In this document: piece by piece, positions 1 to 8,715 of the stretch
Layout of the letters: each line of letters starts with the position of its first letter
Numbering within the stretch: the stretch's first letter is position 1
From: Mercurialis annua
Lineage: Eukaryota > Streptophyta > Magnoliopsida > Malpighiales > Euphorbiaceae
Assembly (NCBI RefSeq): GCF_937616625.2
Contig: NC_065573.1
Span: forward strand, 12,167,001-12,231,000
Length of the DNA stretch: 64,000 nt
Direction: 5' to 3'
Notes under the pieces: model-generated
The model's input: the letters and a program-made list of their open reading frames with translations, nothing else
Database searches by the model: none
Told to the model about the DNA's origin: nothing
Made by a program: the position numbers and the translations under genes

Positions 1-434
1 CAAGTCCAGAACAATTTTTAGATTTTTGCAAGTTCAGAACAATTTAGTCGCTTTGTGTGTTTGTAATAGCTCCGAATTTTTGGTACCCTTTGATCGGCCA
101 GGGGGCCGTATCTTGTATTTTTTCGTTATTTTTCAATGTTTATTCGGCCAGAGAGCCGAAAATTTCACCATTATTCACAACTTGCATTACTTTCATGTCT
201 GATTATTTTCATATTATCGGTCCATAATTGGTCCGATACGAAATAATGTTATTTATTTTTAAAAAATAATTACAATATGTTGAGAAAAACGGAGAACCCG
301 TTGAAAAAACTCAACGGATGTGAAACGCCGAAAACGCAAACGGTGCTACCAAATGATCGGCGTTGACCTATATTCGCCGCATACTCCGTGAATTGTAACA
401 TTCCAGGATGCTAGGCGGGAAAGTACCAACAGCA
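1..434 (-). other. 3' untranslated stretch of the Tat-type element
   Basis: No ORF. Short internal duplications are visible: a caagtccagaacaattt-type segment occurs at 1-17 and again near 29-46, and a cggccag..gccg motif occurs near 95-107 and 144-156. No 3' LTR start can be recognised, so that LTR should lie left of position 1. Confidence 0.5.
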
Positions 435-2342
435 CTACTCTTCGTCGGCTCCAAATAACCGACGGTCTACGCCCTCCCAACAGCTCGGAACGTACTTTTT
501 CAGGAACTGACCGTTGATCGCCCTGTCGTGTTCTTCCCCATCAATATCTGCCAACAAGTATGCTCCGCCTGTTAGCTTGTTGACCACAATAAAGGGGCCT
601 TCCCAGTTCGGGCTCCATTTACCAAGCCGAGTGTCTTTATGGCCGATAGGCAAGACTGCTTTCCATACTATATCGCCCACGGTAAAAGCTTTCCGTTTTA
701 CCCGTTTGTTGTAAGCTCTCTCGACCCTTCTTTTCTGAGCTTCTAAGTGATCTAATGCCGTCAAACGTTCTTCGTCAAGGTCAAGAGAATCTATCACCAT
801 TTTGTCAAAGTAATCTTCTTTGGACAATTCGCTCTGGTATCTGCGGCGAGTAGACGTGACGGTCAGCTCCATTGGCAACATCGCATCGTAGCCATAAACC
901 AGTCTGAAAGGCGAAGTCCCAGTAGCCGACTTCTGACTGGTTCTATTCGCCCAAACAGCTTCTGATAAAAACACATGCCATTGTCTTGGGTTTTCTTCAT
1001 TCATCTTTTGAACTATGAGCTTGATAGCTTTGTTCGTGGCTTCGGCTTGTCCGTTGGCCTGGGCATAGTATGGTGTTGAGTGTAACATTTTTATCTTCAT
1101 TTGGGAGGCCCACCAACTCATGTCGCTTCCTGTAAACATCGTCCCTTGATCTGTGGTTATAGACTCGGGCAACCCGTGTCGGTGGACGATGTATTCTTTG
1201 AAGAACTTGATCACCGCTTCTTGTGTCGGCGACTTCAAAGGTTTAGCTTCGACCCATTTGGTGAAATAGCACGTGGCGATAATTACAAAAGTGTGACCGT
1301 CTGATGAGCCAGGGTATATTTTTCCTATCAGGTTGACTGCCCATCCTCTGAATGGCCACGGCTTGATAATAGAATGCAGGTCTTCGGCCGGGGCGTGTTG
1401 TATTGGACCGAACTTTTGACAGGCTTCACAACCTTTGGCATATCTTATGCAGTCCTGTTCCATTTTCGGCCAATAAAAACCGTATTTGTGGATCAACCAC
1501 CTCATTCTGGGACCCGCCTGGTGAGCACCTGCTATTCCTTCGTGTACCTCGGCCATTGCAAGCATGGCTTCTTTTGGACCGATGCACCTGAAGAGTAGCC
1601 CTTCAAAGCCCTTCTTATAGAGTTCGCCGGCTAACACAACGTAATTCAGGGCCAACGTTCTTAATCTCCTATCCGTGAGATCTGGTTTTTCAAACAATTT
1701 TAGGAGCTCGACCCTCCAATCTTGGGTGAAGTCCAGCTGGTATACCGAGAACTGTCTTTCGTCGATCGTGATGCCCCCGGTATGGAGGTTCGGCGTTTCC
1801 CTCTCTATAGCATCGAACTGATTGTTCACCTTGTAACCGCTACCGTGCTGAGCTAGGTCGTTTGCAACGCTGTTATCGGCCCTCTCTGTGTATTCTATCC
1901 TCGTATCATGAAAGCCTTCGACCAAATGTTTCGCCTTGTTGCAATATCTCACTAATAGCTCGGACTCGCATTTGAATTCTCCTGTCACTTGCTTGATGAC
2001 TAGTAAAGAATCTCCTTTGACGCTGATCGCCTTTGCCCCCAGCTCGGCTAAAATCTCGAAACCGAATATCAGGGCCTCATATTCTGCTTGATTGTTGGTG
2101 CATTCGAACTGGAGTTTGAATGACAACCGGTAGGATGCCCCCAAGGGTGTGATGATGTGAACTCCGGCGCCTGCCCCCTGGCTTGTTCTAGATCCATCGA
2201 ACCACATCTCCCATATGGCGATGTCACAAAACGTGACCGCTTCTTCCTTGAGGGTAATACCCGGGTGATCGGCTAAGAAATCTGCCAACACTTGTCCTTT
2301 TACTGCTCTTTGGGGAACATACACCAACGTAAATTCGGACAT
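435..2342 (-). CDS. Pol C-terminal part: archaeal-like RNase H and integrase of the Tat-type element
   Basis: 635 codons. Residues about 45-170 form an RNase H fold of the archaeal-like type, with acidic residues D49 (FDGS), E88 (NNQAEYEA), D111 (GDSLL) and D162 (NDLA). Residues 267-308 hold the integrase HHCC zinc finger (H267, H274, C305, C308). The integrase core follows with D398 (TTDQGTMF) and E434 (GQAEATNK). The first catalytic position is N337 (AVNLIG) where an aspartate is expected, so integrase is predicted inactive. The C-terminus (GPFIVVNKL...) is the usual DNA-binding tail without a chromodomain. The ATG at 2342 is only the first Met after damage: the frame stays open upstream to a TAG at 2412-2414, so this is a fragment of a longer polyprotein. 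Confidence 0.9.
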   Translation of the reverse strand: MSEFTLVYVPQRAVKGQVLADFLADHPGITLKEEAVTFCDIAIWEMWFDGSRTSQGAGAGVHIITPLGASYRLSFKLQFECTNNQAEYEALIFGFEILAELGAKAISVKGDSLLVIKQVTGEFKCESELLVRYCNKAKHLVEGFHDTRIEYTERADNSVANDLAQHGSGYKVNNQFDAIERETPNLHTGGITIDERQFSVYQLDFTQDWRVELLKLFEKPDLTDRRLRTLALNYVVLAGELYKKGFEGLLFRCIGPKEAMLAMAEVHEGIAGAHQAGPRMRWLIHKYGFYWPKMEQDCIRYAKGCEACQKFGPIQHAPAEDLHSIIKPWPFRGWAVNLIGKIYPGSSDGHTFVIIATCYFTKWVEAKPLKSPTQEAVIKFFKEYIVHRHGLPESITTDQGTMFTGSDMSWWASQMKIKMLHSTPYYAQANGQAEATNKAIKLIVQKMNEENPRQWHVFLSEAVWANRTSQKSATGTSPFRLVYGYDAMLPMELTVTSTRRRYQSELSKEDYFDKMVIDSLDLDEERLTALDHLEAQKRRVERAYNKRVKRKAFTVGDIVWKAVLPIGHKDTRLGKWSPNWEGPFIVVNKLTGGAYLLADIDGEEHDRAINGQFLKKYVPSCWEGVDRRLFGADEE

Positions 2343-2397
2343 AGCAATCGCCCATTTTCCAATCCTATTCCTTAGGTATGGCTTCGATAAGATATAC

Positions 2398-2694
2398 TTA
2401 ATGATATCGGTCTAGGACAATACATACACTACGACTGGCAACATATAGTATCGCAGCTTGCAGCATGTGAAGTACAGGCATAGACACATTTTTTCTATGT
2501 CGGTATAGCGAATCTCTGTGTCCGTCAGTCCTCGGCTCAAATAGTAGACCGCTCTCTACCCCATCGTCCTCTTGGGCGAGCATACATCCTAGGGATTCGT
2601 GTGCAGCCGATAGGTATAGCAACAACGGTTTATTCGGCTTTGGAGGGGTCATAACCGGAGGCTTTGCCAAGTAACCTTTCAAATCGTCGAACAC
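2398..2694 (-). pseudogene. Remnant of RT thumb and first RNase H, frameshifted
   Basis: The frame continues directly from the RT ORF after one in-frame TAG (2698-2700). It reads DDLKGYLAKPPVM and LLLYLSAAHESLG, typical of the start of gypsy RNase H, up to about 2565. There a one-base loss changes frame, and the rest of the RNase H is recognisable only in the next frame, which ends at a TAG at 2412-2414. The listed ORF from 2565 down to 2398 is therefore an out-of-frame tail. Confidence 0.75.
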
Positions 2695-2697
2695 CCT

Positions 2698-3582
2698 CTA
2701 TTGCTCGTCCGTCCATATCCACTCATCGGTCTCTTTTCCTCTCAGCAAAACACTCCAGCTGCGAAGTCGGCCCGCTGTGTTCGCTATGAATCTTCTTAAA
2801 AAATTGATTTGACCGATGAGCCTTTGGAGCTGCTTCTTGGTTTTGGGTGGTTCAGCACTGATAATCGCCTTGGCTTTGTTCTTGTCTATTTCTACTCCTC
2901 GCTGGTGAACCAAAAAACCCAAGAAGTTTCCAGCCGAAACGCCGAATGCGCATTTCAGAGGATTCATCTTTAACCCATTACGTCGTATACGCTCGAAACC
3001 TTTCCGGAGGTCGGCCAGATGAATTTCGCCGGTATTTGACTTGATTACGACATCGTCGATGTAGACCTCAAGGCAGTCAAGGCCTCTGAACATTTTGTTC
3101 ATAGCCCTCTGGTATGTTGCCCCCGCGTTTTTCAAGCCGAAAGGCATCACTACCCATTCGTACGCTCCGATCGGCCCGGGGCATCTAAAAGCCGTTTTGG
3201 AGATGTCCTCCTTGCTGATTGGAACTTGGTTGTATCCAGAGTTCGCATCGAGGAAACTGAGTATCGTGTGTCCAGCTGCCCTGTCGATCAGCATATCGGC
3301 CACAGGCATCGGGTATTCGTCCTTGGGTGTGGCCAGGTTGAGGTTCCGAAAATCTACGCATACTCGTAGCTTCCCGTTTTTCTTCATCACTGGTACGATG
3401 TTAGAGAGCCATTCGGTGTACTGGGCTTCCCGAATAAACTTGGCATCTTCCAGCCGCTTAATCTCATCTTGGATGAGAGTATCCACTTCTCTGGACATTC
3501 GTCGGGGAGGTTGCCGAAATGGCCGAAACCCACTCTTTAATGGAAGCTTATGTTCGGCGATGTCAGGATCAAGGCCCGGCAT
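2698..3582 (-). CDS. Reverse transcriptase fragment of the Tat-type element
   Basis: 294 codons covering the gypsy RT fingers and palm. Visible blocks in order: KLPLKSGFRPFRQPPRRM (about 12-29), KKNGKLRVCVDFRNLN (67-82), SFLDANSGYNQ (109-119, first catalytic Asp), FGLKNAGATYQ (148-158) and the YIDD box (174-177, the catalytic pair). The ORF ends at a TAG (2698-2700), and the same frame goes on into the RNase H region, so the stop is a nonsense mutation. The N-terminal Met is not a true start. Confidence 0.92.
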   Translation of the reverse strand: MPGLDPDIAEHKLPLKSGFRPFRQPPRRMSREVDTLIQDEIKRLEDAKFIREAQYTEWLSNIVPVMKKNGKLRVCVDFRNLNLATPKDEYPMPVADMLIDRAAGHTILSFLDANSGYNQVPISKEDISKTAFRCPGPIGAYEWVVMPFGLKNAGATYQRAMNKMFRGLDCLEVYIDDVVIKSNTGEIHLADLRKGFERIRRNGLKMNPLKCAFGVSAGNFLGFLVHQRGVEIDKNKAKAIISAEPPKTKKQLQRLIGQINFLRRFIANTAGRLRSWSVLLRGKETDEWIWTDEQ

Positions 3583-3899
3583 TTCATCGTATGACCAGGC
3601 AAAACAGTCGCGGAACTCAATGAGTAGGGCGACCAGCTGCTTTCTGAATCCTTCGTCCAGTCATGCGTTGATATATATAGGTTTAGGCGATTCAGCTGTC
3701 CCCAGATTGATTTCGAGGAGGTCGTCCTGTACTTGGGCGGGATCATCTTCTAACTTCCCGGTCGCCAATCGTATGTCCCCGATCCGCAACGATCCTGTTG
3801 GGTCTTAATCTTGGTCCTCATAGATGCATTCGGCCGATGTAATATCATACAGCGAGGTTAACTGCCTAATTTTCTCCCTCAACTCTTTATGTCGTGCTA
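3583..3899 (-). pseudogene. Broken protease-RT linker
   Basis: In the RT frame this stretch is coding-like upstream of the RT ORF. It is cut by TGA at 3661-3663 (a CGA to TGA change would explain it, a CpG transition) and TAA at 3805-3807. The gag-protease ORF stops at 3900-3902. Whether that last stop is an original gag-pol boundary or another mutation cannot be told. Confidence 0.6.
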
Positions 3900-6800
3900 T
3901 CATTTTGAATCTTTGAGGATGGTGGATCGGCCTTTGCCCCCGAGGGTTACTGATGCCGGCCGATCCGAGTTAACAAGCAAGCGAGGAACGCTCGTCTCTC
4001 CTTTCGAACTAAGGGATTGTATGTTGCGCACCTCTTCATCGTATAACCGTGCTTCGAGTACGTTATGGTCCTCGCCGAAGGGGTTGGGGTCACCCTGCAC
4101 AACTTTGGCCTCGCCGTCATCTCGCCATATGAAGAGCATTTGATGCATAGTCGACGGTATACACATGTTGGAGTGTATCCAATCGCGGCCGAGCAAAATG
4201 TTGTAGTTGCTCCGGGCGTTGACTACGAAAAACCCTTCTTCGGTTTCCACTCGCCCTACCTTGATTCTGAGGGTGATGTACCCCTCGGCCGGCGTCTCGC
4301 CCCCTGCGAAGTCAGTCATGTAAACATCGGTCGGGTCAAGCTGATCCCGCGTTATGCCCAGTTTTTTGAGCATTTTCGCCGGTAGTATGTTGACGCCAGC
4401 CCCGTTATCAATGAGGACTCTGTTAATCGATACCCCGTTCAGATCGGCCTTGATGTACAGTGGCCGAATGTGCCTAGTCATCCTTGTTGGAGGTTTGCTA
4501 AGAGATACTACCGCGGTATTATCGGCGCTATCTCCTTCTGGTACGATTACATCGCCTTCCAACGTTGCCTTCTGCCCCGGTTTACTTCTGTATGAGTTGG
4601 GGAGCGTGACCACTTTTACTCCGTATTCGTCCCTTACCACCGGGACCCAGGCTTTCAACACGCCCTTCTTGTGTGAGACGACGACCTCGCGGTCTTTGGG
4701 CAATCTTGCTTTAAGCTGGCCACCCTGGTGCGATACGAGTACGTCCTTGTAGGACGATCGGCCGCTGGAATCTTCGTCATCCTCGTGAACTACTGCCGTA
4801 ACGGACACATCGGCCGCTTGTTTTTTGCCCTTCGGCATCCATACCTTCCTTACCTTGGCATTTCGCATATCAGGTGATTTGGTATCCGCATCGGCCTGGT
4901 TCCTTGCCCCCAGTCTCTCGGCTATTGGCCTATTTCCGTGCTGCTCTCTGGGAGCCGATTCTGCCCCGTGATTCGCCCGCGACTCTTGTCGCAGCCTTTG
5001 CATTCGCCTCTTCTGGGTTTTCGTCATACGAGGGGTCTCCTCTGTTGGCCGAAATATCCTCTTGAATACGTTAGTAGTAGGCCTCCGCTGTGGCTCATGC
5101 CTCTGCCACTGCTCTGTGGGCGATCTCGGTTTAAAGGTTTTGGGATGCTTCCTCGTGTTCTCGCCTCCCTTGACCTCAAAACACGTACTGCACGATGGGC
5201 AAGTCATATCTGCAGTGGGCGAGCTGTATCGCTTCCTCTTCTGTTGCTGAGGTCGTCCTTTTTCTCCTCGCCACTTTGAACCCTCGGTCTCTACTCTCGG
5301 CTTGGGCCTTCTAGGGTTCCACTTGCTTTGTATCTGCCCTTGCTCGAGGTAGCTATCAAAGTGAGGCTGAACTGTGTTAATAGACACGTATTTAGCATCG
5401 GCCTCTTTCTTTGTTGGGAACAGAAGTTTCCCTTCGTTAATCGCCTTCTGGATCACGTTTCTGAAATTTACGCAATTGTTCGTGCTGTGCCTCCAGGAAT
5501 TGTGGTACTTGCAATAATATTTACCGACCAGCTCCTCCGACGGTGGAATCGTATGACCTTCGCTTAAGGCGATCTGCCCATCCTTCAACAGGGCATCGAA
5601 GATGTCGTCGGCCTTAGTCAGGTCGAACGAATACTCCTTTTGTACCACCGCGATTTTATTTCTCTTAACAAAGCCAGGCTTTCGCAAGGCCGAACATTCC
5701 AGGGGTTTCGTTCCCAAAAATTCGGCCATGTTGACTTCATCTTCGGAACCACTATCCTCGCTATCGGACACCACGGCCACGTCGAGCTGGTCTTTGTAAT
5801 AGGTCCCTTTAGATGCGCCTCTCCTCTGTTCTTTCTCCTGGAGGAGTCTTTCGTAGCTCGTCACCCTGTTCGTTAGCTCGAACAAGTCACGAAACCTGTG
5901 GCCCTCGAAGTGCTCCCTCATGGCGAAACTCATCCCTCTTACCACCATAGGTACGCAATCGGCCTCTGACATTTTGGTGGAGCACCTAGTCCTGAGATTT
6001 CTAAATCGGCCGATATACTTCTCTGCCGATTCGCTTGGTAGCTGCGAGATTCGGGCGAGGTCGGCCAGGGTGACATCAGGTGGTGCCCTGTAAAACTCTT
6101 CATGGAAGAGGATTTCGAGGTCCTTCCATGTGTCCACCGAATTGGGCGATAATCTAGAGTACCATGTAAATGCCATTTTTGTCAAAGAGCTGGCGAAAAG
6201 CCGGAGCTTCCAGAAATCGTGAGTGGCTGCTTCGCCGCATTGGGCTGAAAACCGGGCGACATGTTCAACCGTAGATTGGCCCTTCTCCTCGCCCGAAAAC
6301 AAACTAAACTCCGGCACTTTATACCCCCTTGGGAAAGGATATAACTTGTCGATCCAGTCTGGATATGGTTTCATGTACGATGGGCGAGGCATAGGCCGCA
6401 GGTCCACCCCGAGCCTCTCTAGCATGTCCACGAGTTGCCCTTGATTGTATATATTTGGATCCCCTCTCTCGGAGTACGATCGTTCGCCCGTGTTGGGCTC
6501 CTGGGTGTTGGCTCCAGCAGCTCCCCCTTGTGGTCTAGCTTCGCCTTGTGGGTTGGACGAGCTTGCCCCCGGGTGATCGGCCCTTCCTGAGAACTCGGCC
6601 TCGTTCCTCGTTAAGAGCTTAACGGAACCATATGTATACCCCATTTTGCTGGGTTGTTGTTCGGCCGAACCACCTGGTTGACCAAAACGGCTCGGTGTTT
6701 GGTTCTGTTCGGCCCTCCTGTACCCTTGATCGGCCGTGGATTGCCCAGAAAATAATCGCCCTAGGTTTTCCATTGCCTTGTTGAGGCCGTCTAAGTTCCC

Positions 6801-7202
6801 TTGGATCTGCCTTTGGAGCGACGTTTGGTCGGCCATGATGTTCCTCATTACTTCGGACATCTGATGCATAGCGCCGTCGAACATCTGCTTGTTCTCCTGC
6901 GCTATCTCGCCCCTCATGGCCGAGAAATCGGCCTGTGATAAAGAAGGGCGAGAGGGAGGAAGCTGACGTGAGTAGTCTATCATATCATCGGTCGCGTCGT
7001 CGATCTTGTCCTTAGGCAGGTTCCCCTCGGTATCCGTTGTATTCGGCACCTTGCTTGATTGGTTCACCTGTTTGTCCTTGGCCATGGTTTCCGATCTATC
7101 CGAATCTGATTCGTCTACTATGTCACATTCCTTCCGTTGTTGTCGGCGTATGGACCGAGCGTGCCTGGAATCGTCCTTAAAGTCCGTTTTTGTGCTAACC
7201 AT
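3900..7202 (-). CDS. Gag-protease polyprotein of the Tat-type element
   Basis: 1100 codons. The N-terminal third is charged and Gln/Ser-rich. Residues about 300-460 carry the retrotransposon gag core (FTWYSRL, then FHEEFYRAP and ERLLQEKEQRRG). Near residue 562 is a CKYHNSWRHSTNNC cysteine/histidine segment common in Tat gag proteins. Residues about 895-1020 form the retropepsin-like protease with the active-site stretch LIDNGAGVNILP, where DNGA stands for the more usual DTGA or DSGA, and ILLGRDWI at its end. Gag packages the RNA and the protease matures the polyprotein. The start at 7202 lies 7 bases from the primer-binding site. This is the only long undamaged ORF of the element. Confidence 0.92.
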   Translation of the reverse strand: MVSTKTDFKDDSRHARSIRRQQRKECDIVDESDSDRSETMAKDKQVNQSSKVPNTTDTEGNLPKDKIDDATDDMIDYSRQLPPSRPSLSQADFSAMRGEIAQENKQMFDGAMHQMSEVMRNIMADQTSLQRQIQGNLDGLNKAMENLGRLFSGQSTADQGYRRAEQNQTPSRFGQPGGSAEQQPSKMGYTYGSVKLLTRNEAEFSGRADHPGASSSNPQGEARPQGGAAGANTQEPNTGERSYSERGDPNIYNQGQLVDMLERLGVDLRPMPRPSYMKPYPDWIDKLYPFPRGYKVPEFSLFSGEEKGQSTVEHVARFSAQCGEAATHDFWKLRLFASSLTKMAFTWYSRLSPNSVDTWKDLEILFHEEFYRAPPDVTLADLARISQLPSESAEKYIGRFRNLRTRCSTKMSEADCVPMVVRGMSFAMREHFEGHRFRDLFELTNRVTSYERLLQEKEQRRGASKGTYYKDQLDVAVVSDSEDSGSEDEVNMAEFLGTKPLECSALRKPGFVKRNKIAVVQKEYSFDLTKADDIFDALLKDGQIALSEGHTIPPSEELVGKYYCKYHNSWRHSTNNCVNFRNVIQKAINEGKLLFPTKKEADAKYVSINTVQPHFDSYLEQGQIQSKWNPRRPKPRVETEGSKWRGEKGRPQQQKRKRYSSPTADMTCPSCSTCFEVKGGENTRKHPKTFKPRSPTEQWQRHEPQRRPTTNVFKRIFRPTEETPRMTKTQKRRMQRLRQESRANHGAESAPREQHGNRPIAERLGARNQADADTKSPDMRNAKVRKVWMPKGKKQAADVSVTAVVHEDDEDSSGRSSYKDVLVSHQGGQLKARLPKDREVVVSHKKGVLKAWVPVVRDEYGVKVVTLPNSYRSKPGQKATLEGDVIVPEGDSADNTAVVSLSKPPTRMTRHIRPLYIKADLNGVSINRVLIDNGAGVNILPAKMLKKLGITRDQLDPTDVYMTDFAGGETPAEGYITLRIKVGRVETEEGFFVVNARSNYNILLGRDWIHSNMCIPSTMHQMLFIWRDDGEAKVVQGDPNPFGEDHNVLEARLYDEEVRNIQSLSSKGETSVPRLLVNSDRPASVTLGGKGRSTILKDSK

Positions 7203-7208
7203 AAACTG

Positions 7209-7228
7209 GTCCCCAGTGGAGTCGCCAA
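7209..7228 (-). promoter_or_regulatory. Primer-binding site of the Tat-type element
   Basis: On the minus strand TGGCGACTCCACTGGGGA lies 4 bases inside the LTR end at 7233. This motif recurs between LTR and gag in plant Tat/Ogre-like elements. The exact tRNA (probably tRNA-Arg) is from memory and was not checked. Confidence 0.65.
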
Positions 7229-7232
7229 AAGA

Positions 7233-7710
7233 TGTTCGCCTGGAAATATTCCGGACTCGAATCTTTGAATTTATAATTGGGATCGGTTTGAGGTCTGATA
7301 CTTTAACGAACCTACGTAGATATTCACAGGGCTTGTTTGGTTAAAAACACTTAACCACGTGATCTAAGAAGTAATAATCTGGGAGTTAAGAACTCAGGCG
7401 AGATTAATACCGAAAACTACTCCTAAATTAAAACAATCCGGAGATTGCGAGATAAAAAGCACTGGGCTTGGTTTTTGATTGATTGATTTGTTGATACAAA
7501 AATAATGAAGCTCTGAGCTATTTATAGCTTCTCACAATCGAGACTCCTAATCTAAATAAGACTAAAACTCTAATAGAGAATCACTCCTAATGAGCTACAA
7601 ATTCCTATAAAATAGAAAAAAGCAATAATAAACAGGCTTTCTGTTGGGCCTTACTCCTTGATAAGCCCACATGAAGTTCTATCCGGTAATTATTTGGGCC
7701 GGTGTAAACA
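7233..7710 (-). repeat. 5' LTR of the Tat-type element
   Basis: 478 bp, bounded by tgttcgcc (7233) and gtgtaaaca (7710), which gives TGTT...AACA ends. It abuts the primer site on one side and AT-rich flank on the other. No second copy is in the window, so the outer boundary rests on the terminal motif. Confidence 0.75.
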
Positions 7711-8479
7711 TTGTTTTAAAATGTTTCACAAATAATTTCTACTTTTCGCAGTTATTTATAATTTATCAATTAATAAAATAAGGTTATATTTTATATAAAA
7801 TAAAACTAATGTACGTTATTTTTTTCAAATTTTAGTACTATAATTAAATCTGTGTTAATGATATTTTTAATTTATGTTGGTCTCCATAATATGGGATATA
7901 TTAAATAAATAATGCATGGACTACTATTTAACATAATATAGTTATGAGGGTATGTTAAAATAAAAATACTAATAGTTTAAGCGTCTAAAATTGAGTTGTC
8001 CATTTACTAATATTAATGGCCATGTTGTCTTATTTTTTTTTGTCATGGCTGGAGTAATTATTAACACTCTTAAAAACCCGTGTATATTTAAGTACAAGTT
8101 AAAAATGAAAGAAAGGTTAGATATGTAAATAACAAATTAAGTATAAATCAGCAAAAGGATCCGTTTGCAATTTCGGGCCATTTAGCACTGCCCTTACAGA
8201 AATAGTGTAATATATCAATAAATATACTTTTCCAAGAGAGAATACATTTCAAACAAGATTTACGTAGATGCATGTCATTTATTTTTTTTAATAATAACTT
8301 TAAATATTACTATGTCATTTGTTTTTATTTTACTCCATTTTTTTATGAATAGTATGAAAATTAAAGCCACAAAAAAGTGGCAAAAATCTTAACCGAAAGT
8401 TTTCGCATAAGAAGTGACACGTTCAAGGCGGCATATTAAAAGCTACGACTAAAAAAAAGGCCGAAAACACAGTAATAAA
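7711..8479. other. AT-rich spacer, no gene seen
   Basis: Long A and T runs with no ORF, terminal repeat or recognisable element. It may include the decayed 3' end of the LINE to the right. Confidence 0.5.
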
Positions 8480-8715
8480 AGATAACCGTAATATCACATT
8501 GAGAAAAACAATGAAAGATAACCATATCGATGTTCTTCTCCACATTCTGAAAAGTCCTCTCATTTCTACACTTTCAGATCTCCCAAATCATAATAAACCA
8601 CAACAACCTTCATAATCTCGAATAAGGACCCCTAGACATAATATCACTCCATTGCCCACTCCACAAAAGTATTAGGAAGACACCAAGATACGCCTACTCT
8701 CTGCAAAACAGTACA

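Larger units (their letters stand above)
1..7710 (-). mobile_element. Ty3/gypsy LTR retrotransposon, Tat type, truncated by window edge
   Basis: Read on the minus strand the order is LTR (7233-7710), primer site, gag, protease, RT, RNase H, a second RNase H, integrase, then a 3' untranslated stretch running off the left edge. The archaeal-like second RNase H ahead of the integrase, and the absence of a chromodomain, are features of the Tat lineage. Several nonsense codons and one frameshift in pol show the copy is dead. The LTR begins TGTT and ends AACA in either reading. The bases after it, ttgtt at 7711-7715, are the candidate target duplication, but the matching copy is outside the window. 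Confidence 0.9.

Noticed and set aside
3095..3808. 237-codon plus-strand ORF opposite the RT
   Set aside because: Shadow of the minus-strand RT coding sequence; no domain.
5328..5876. Plus-strand ORFs opposite gag
   Set aside because: Antisense shadows of the 1100-codon gag-protease frame.
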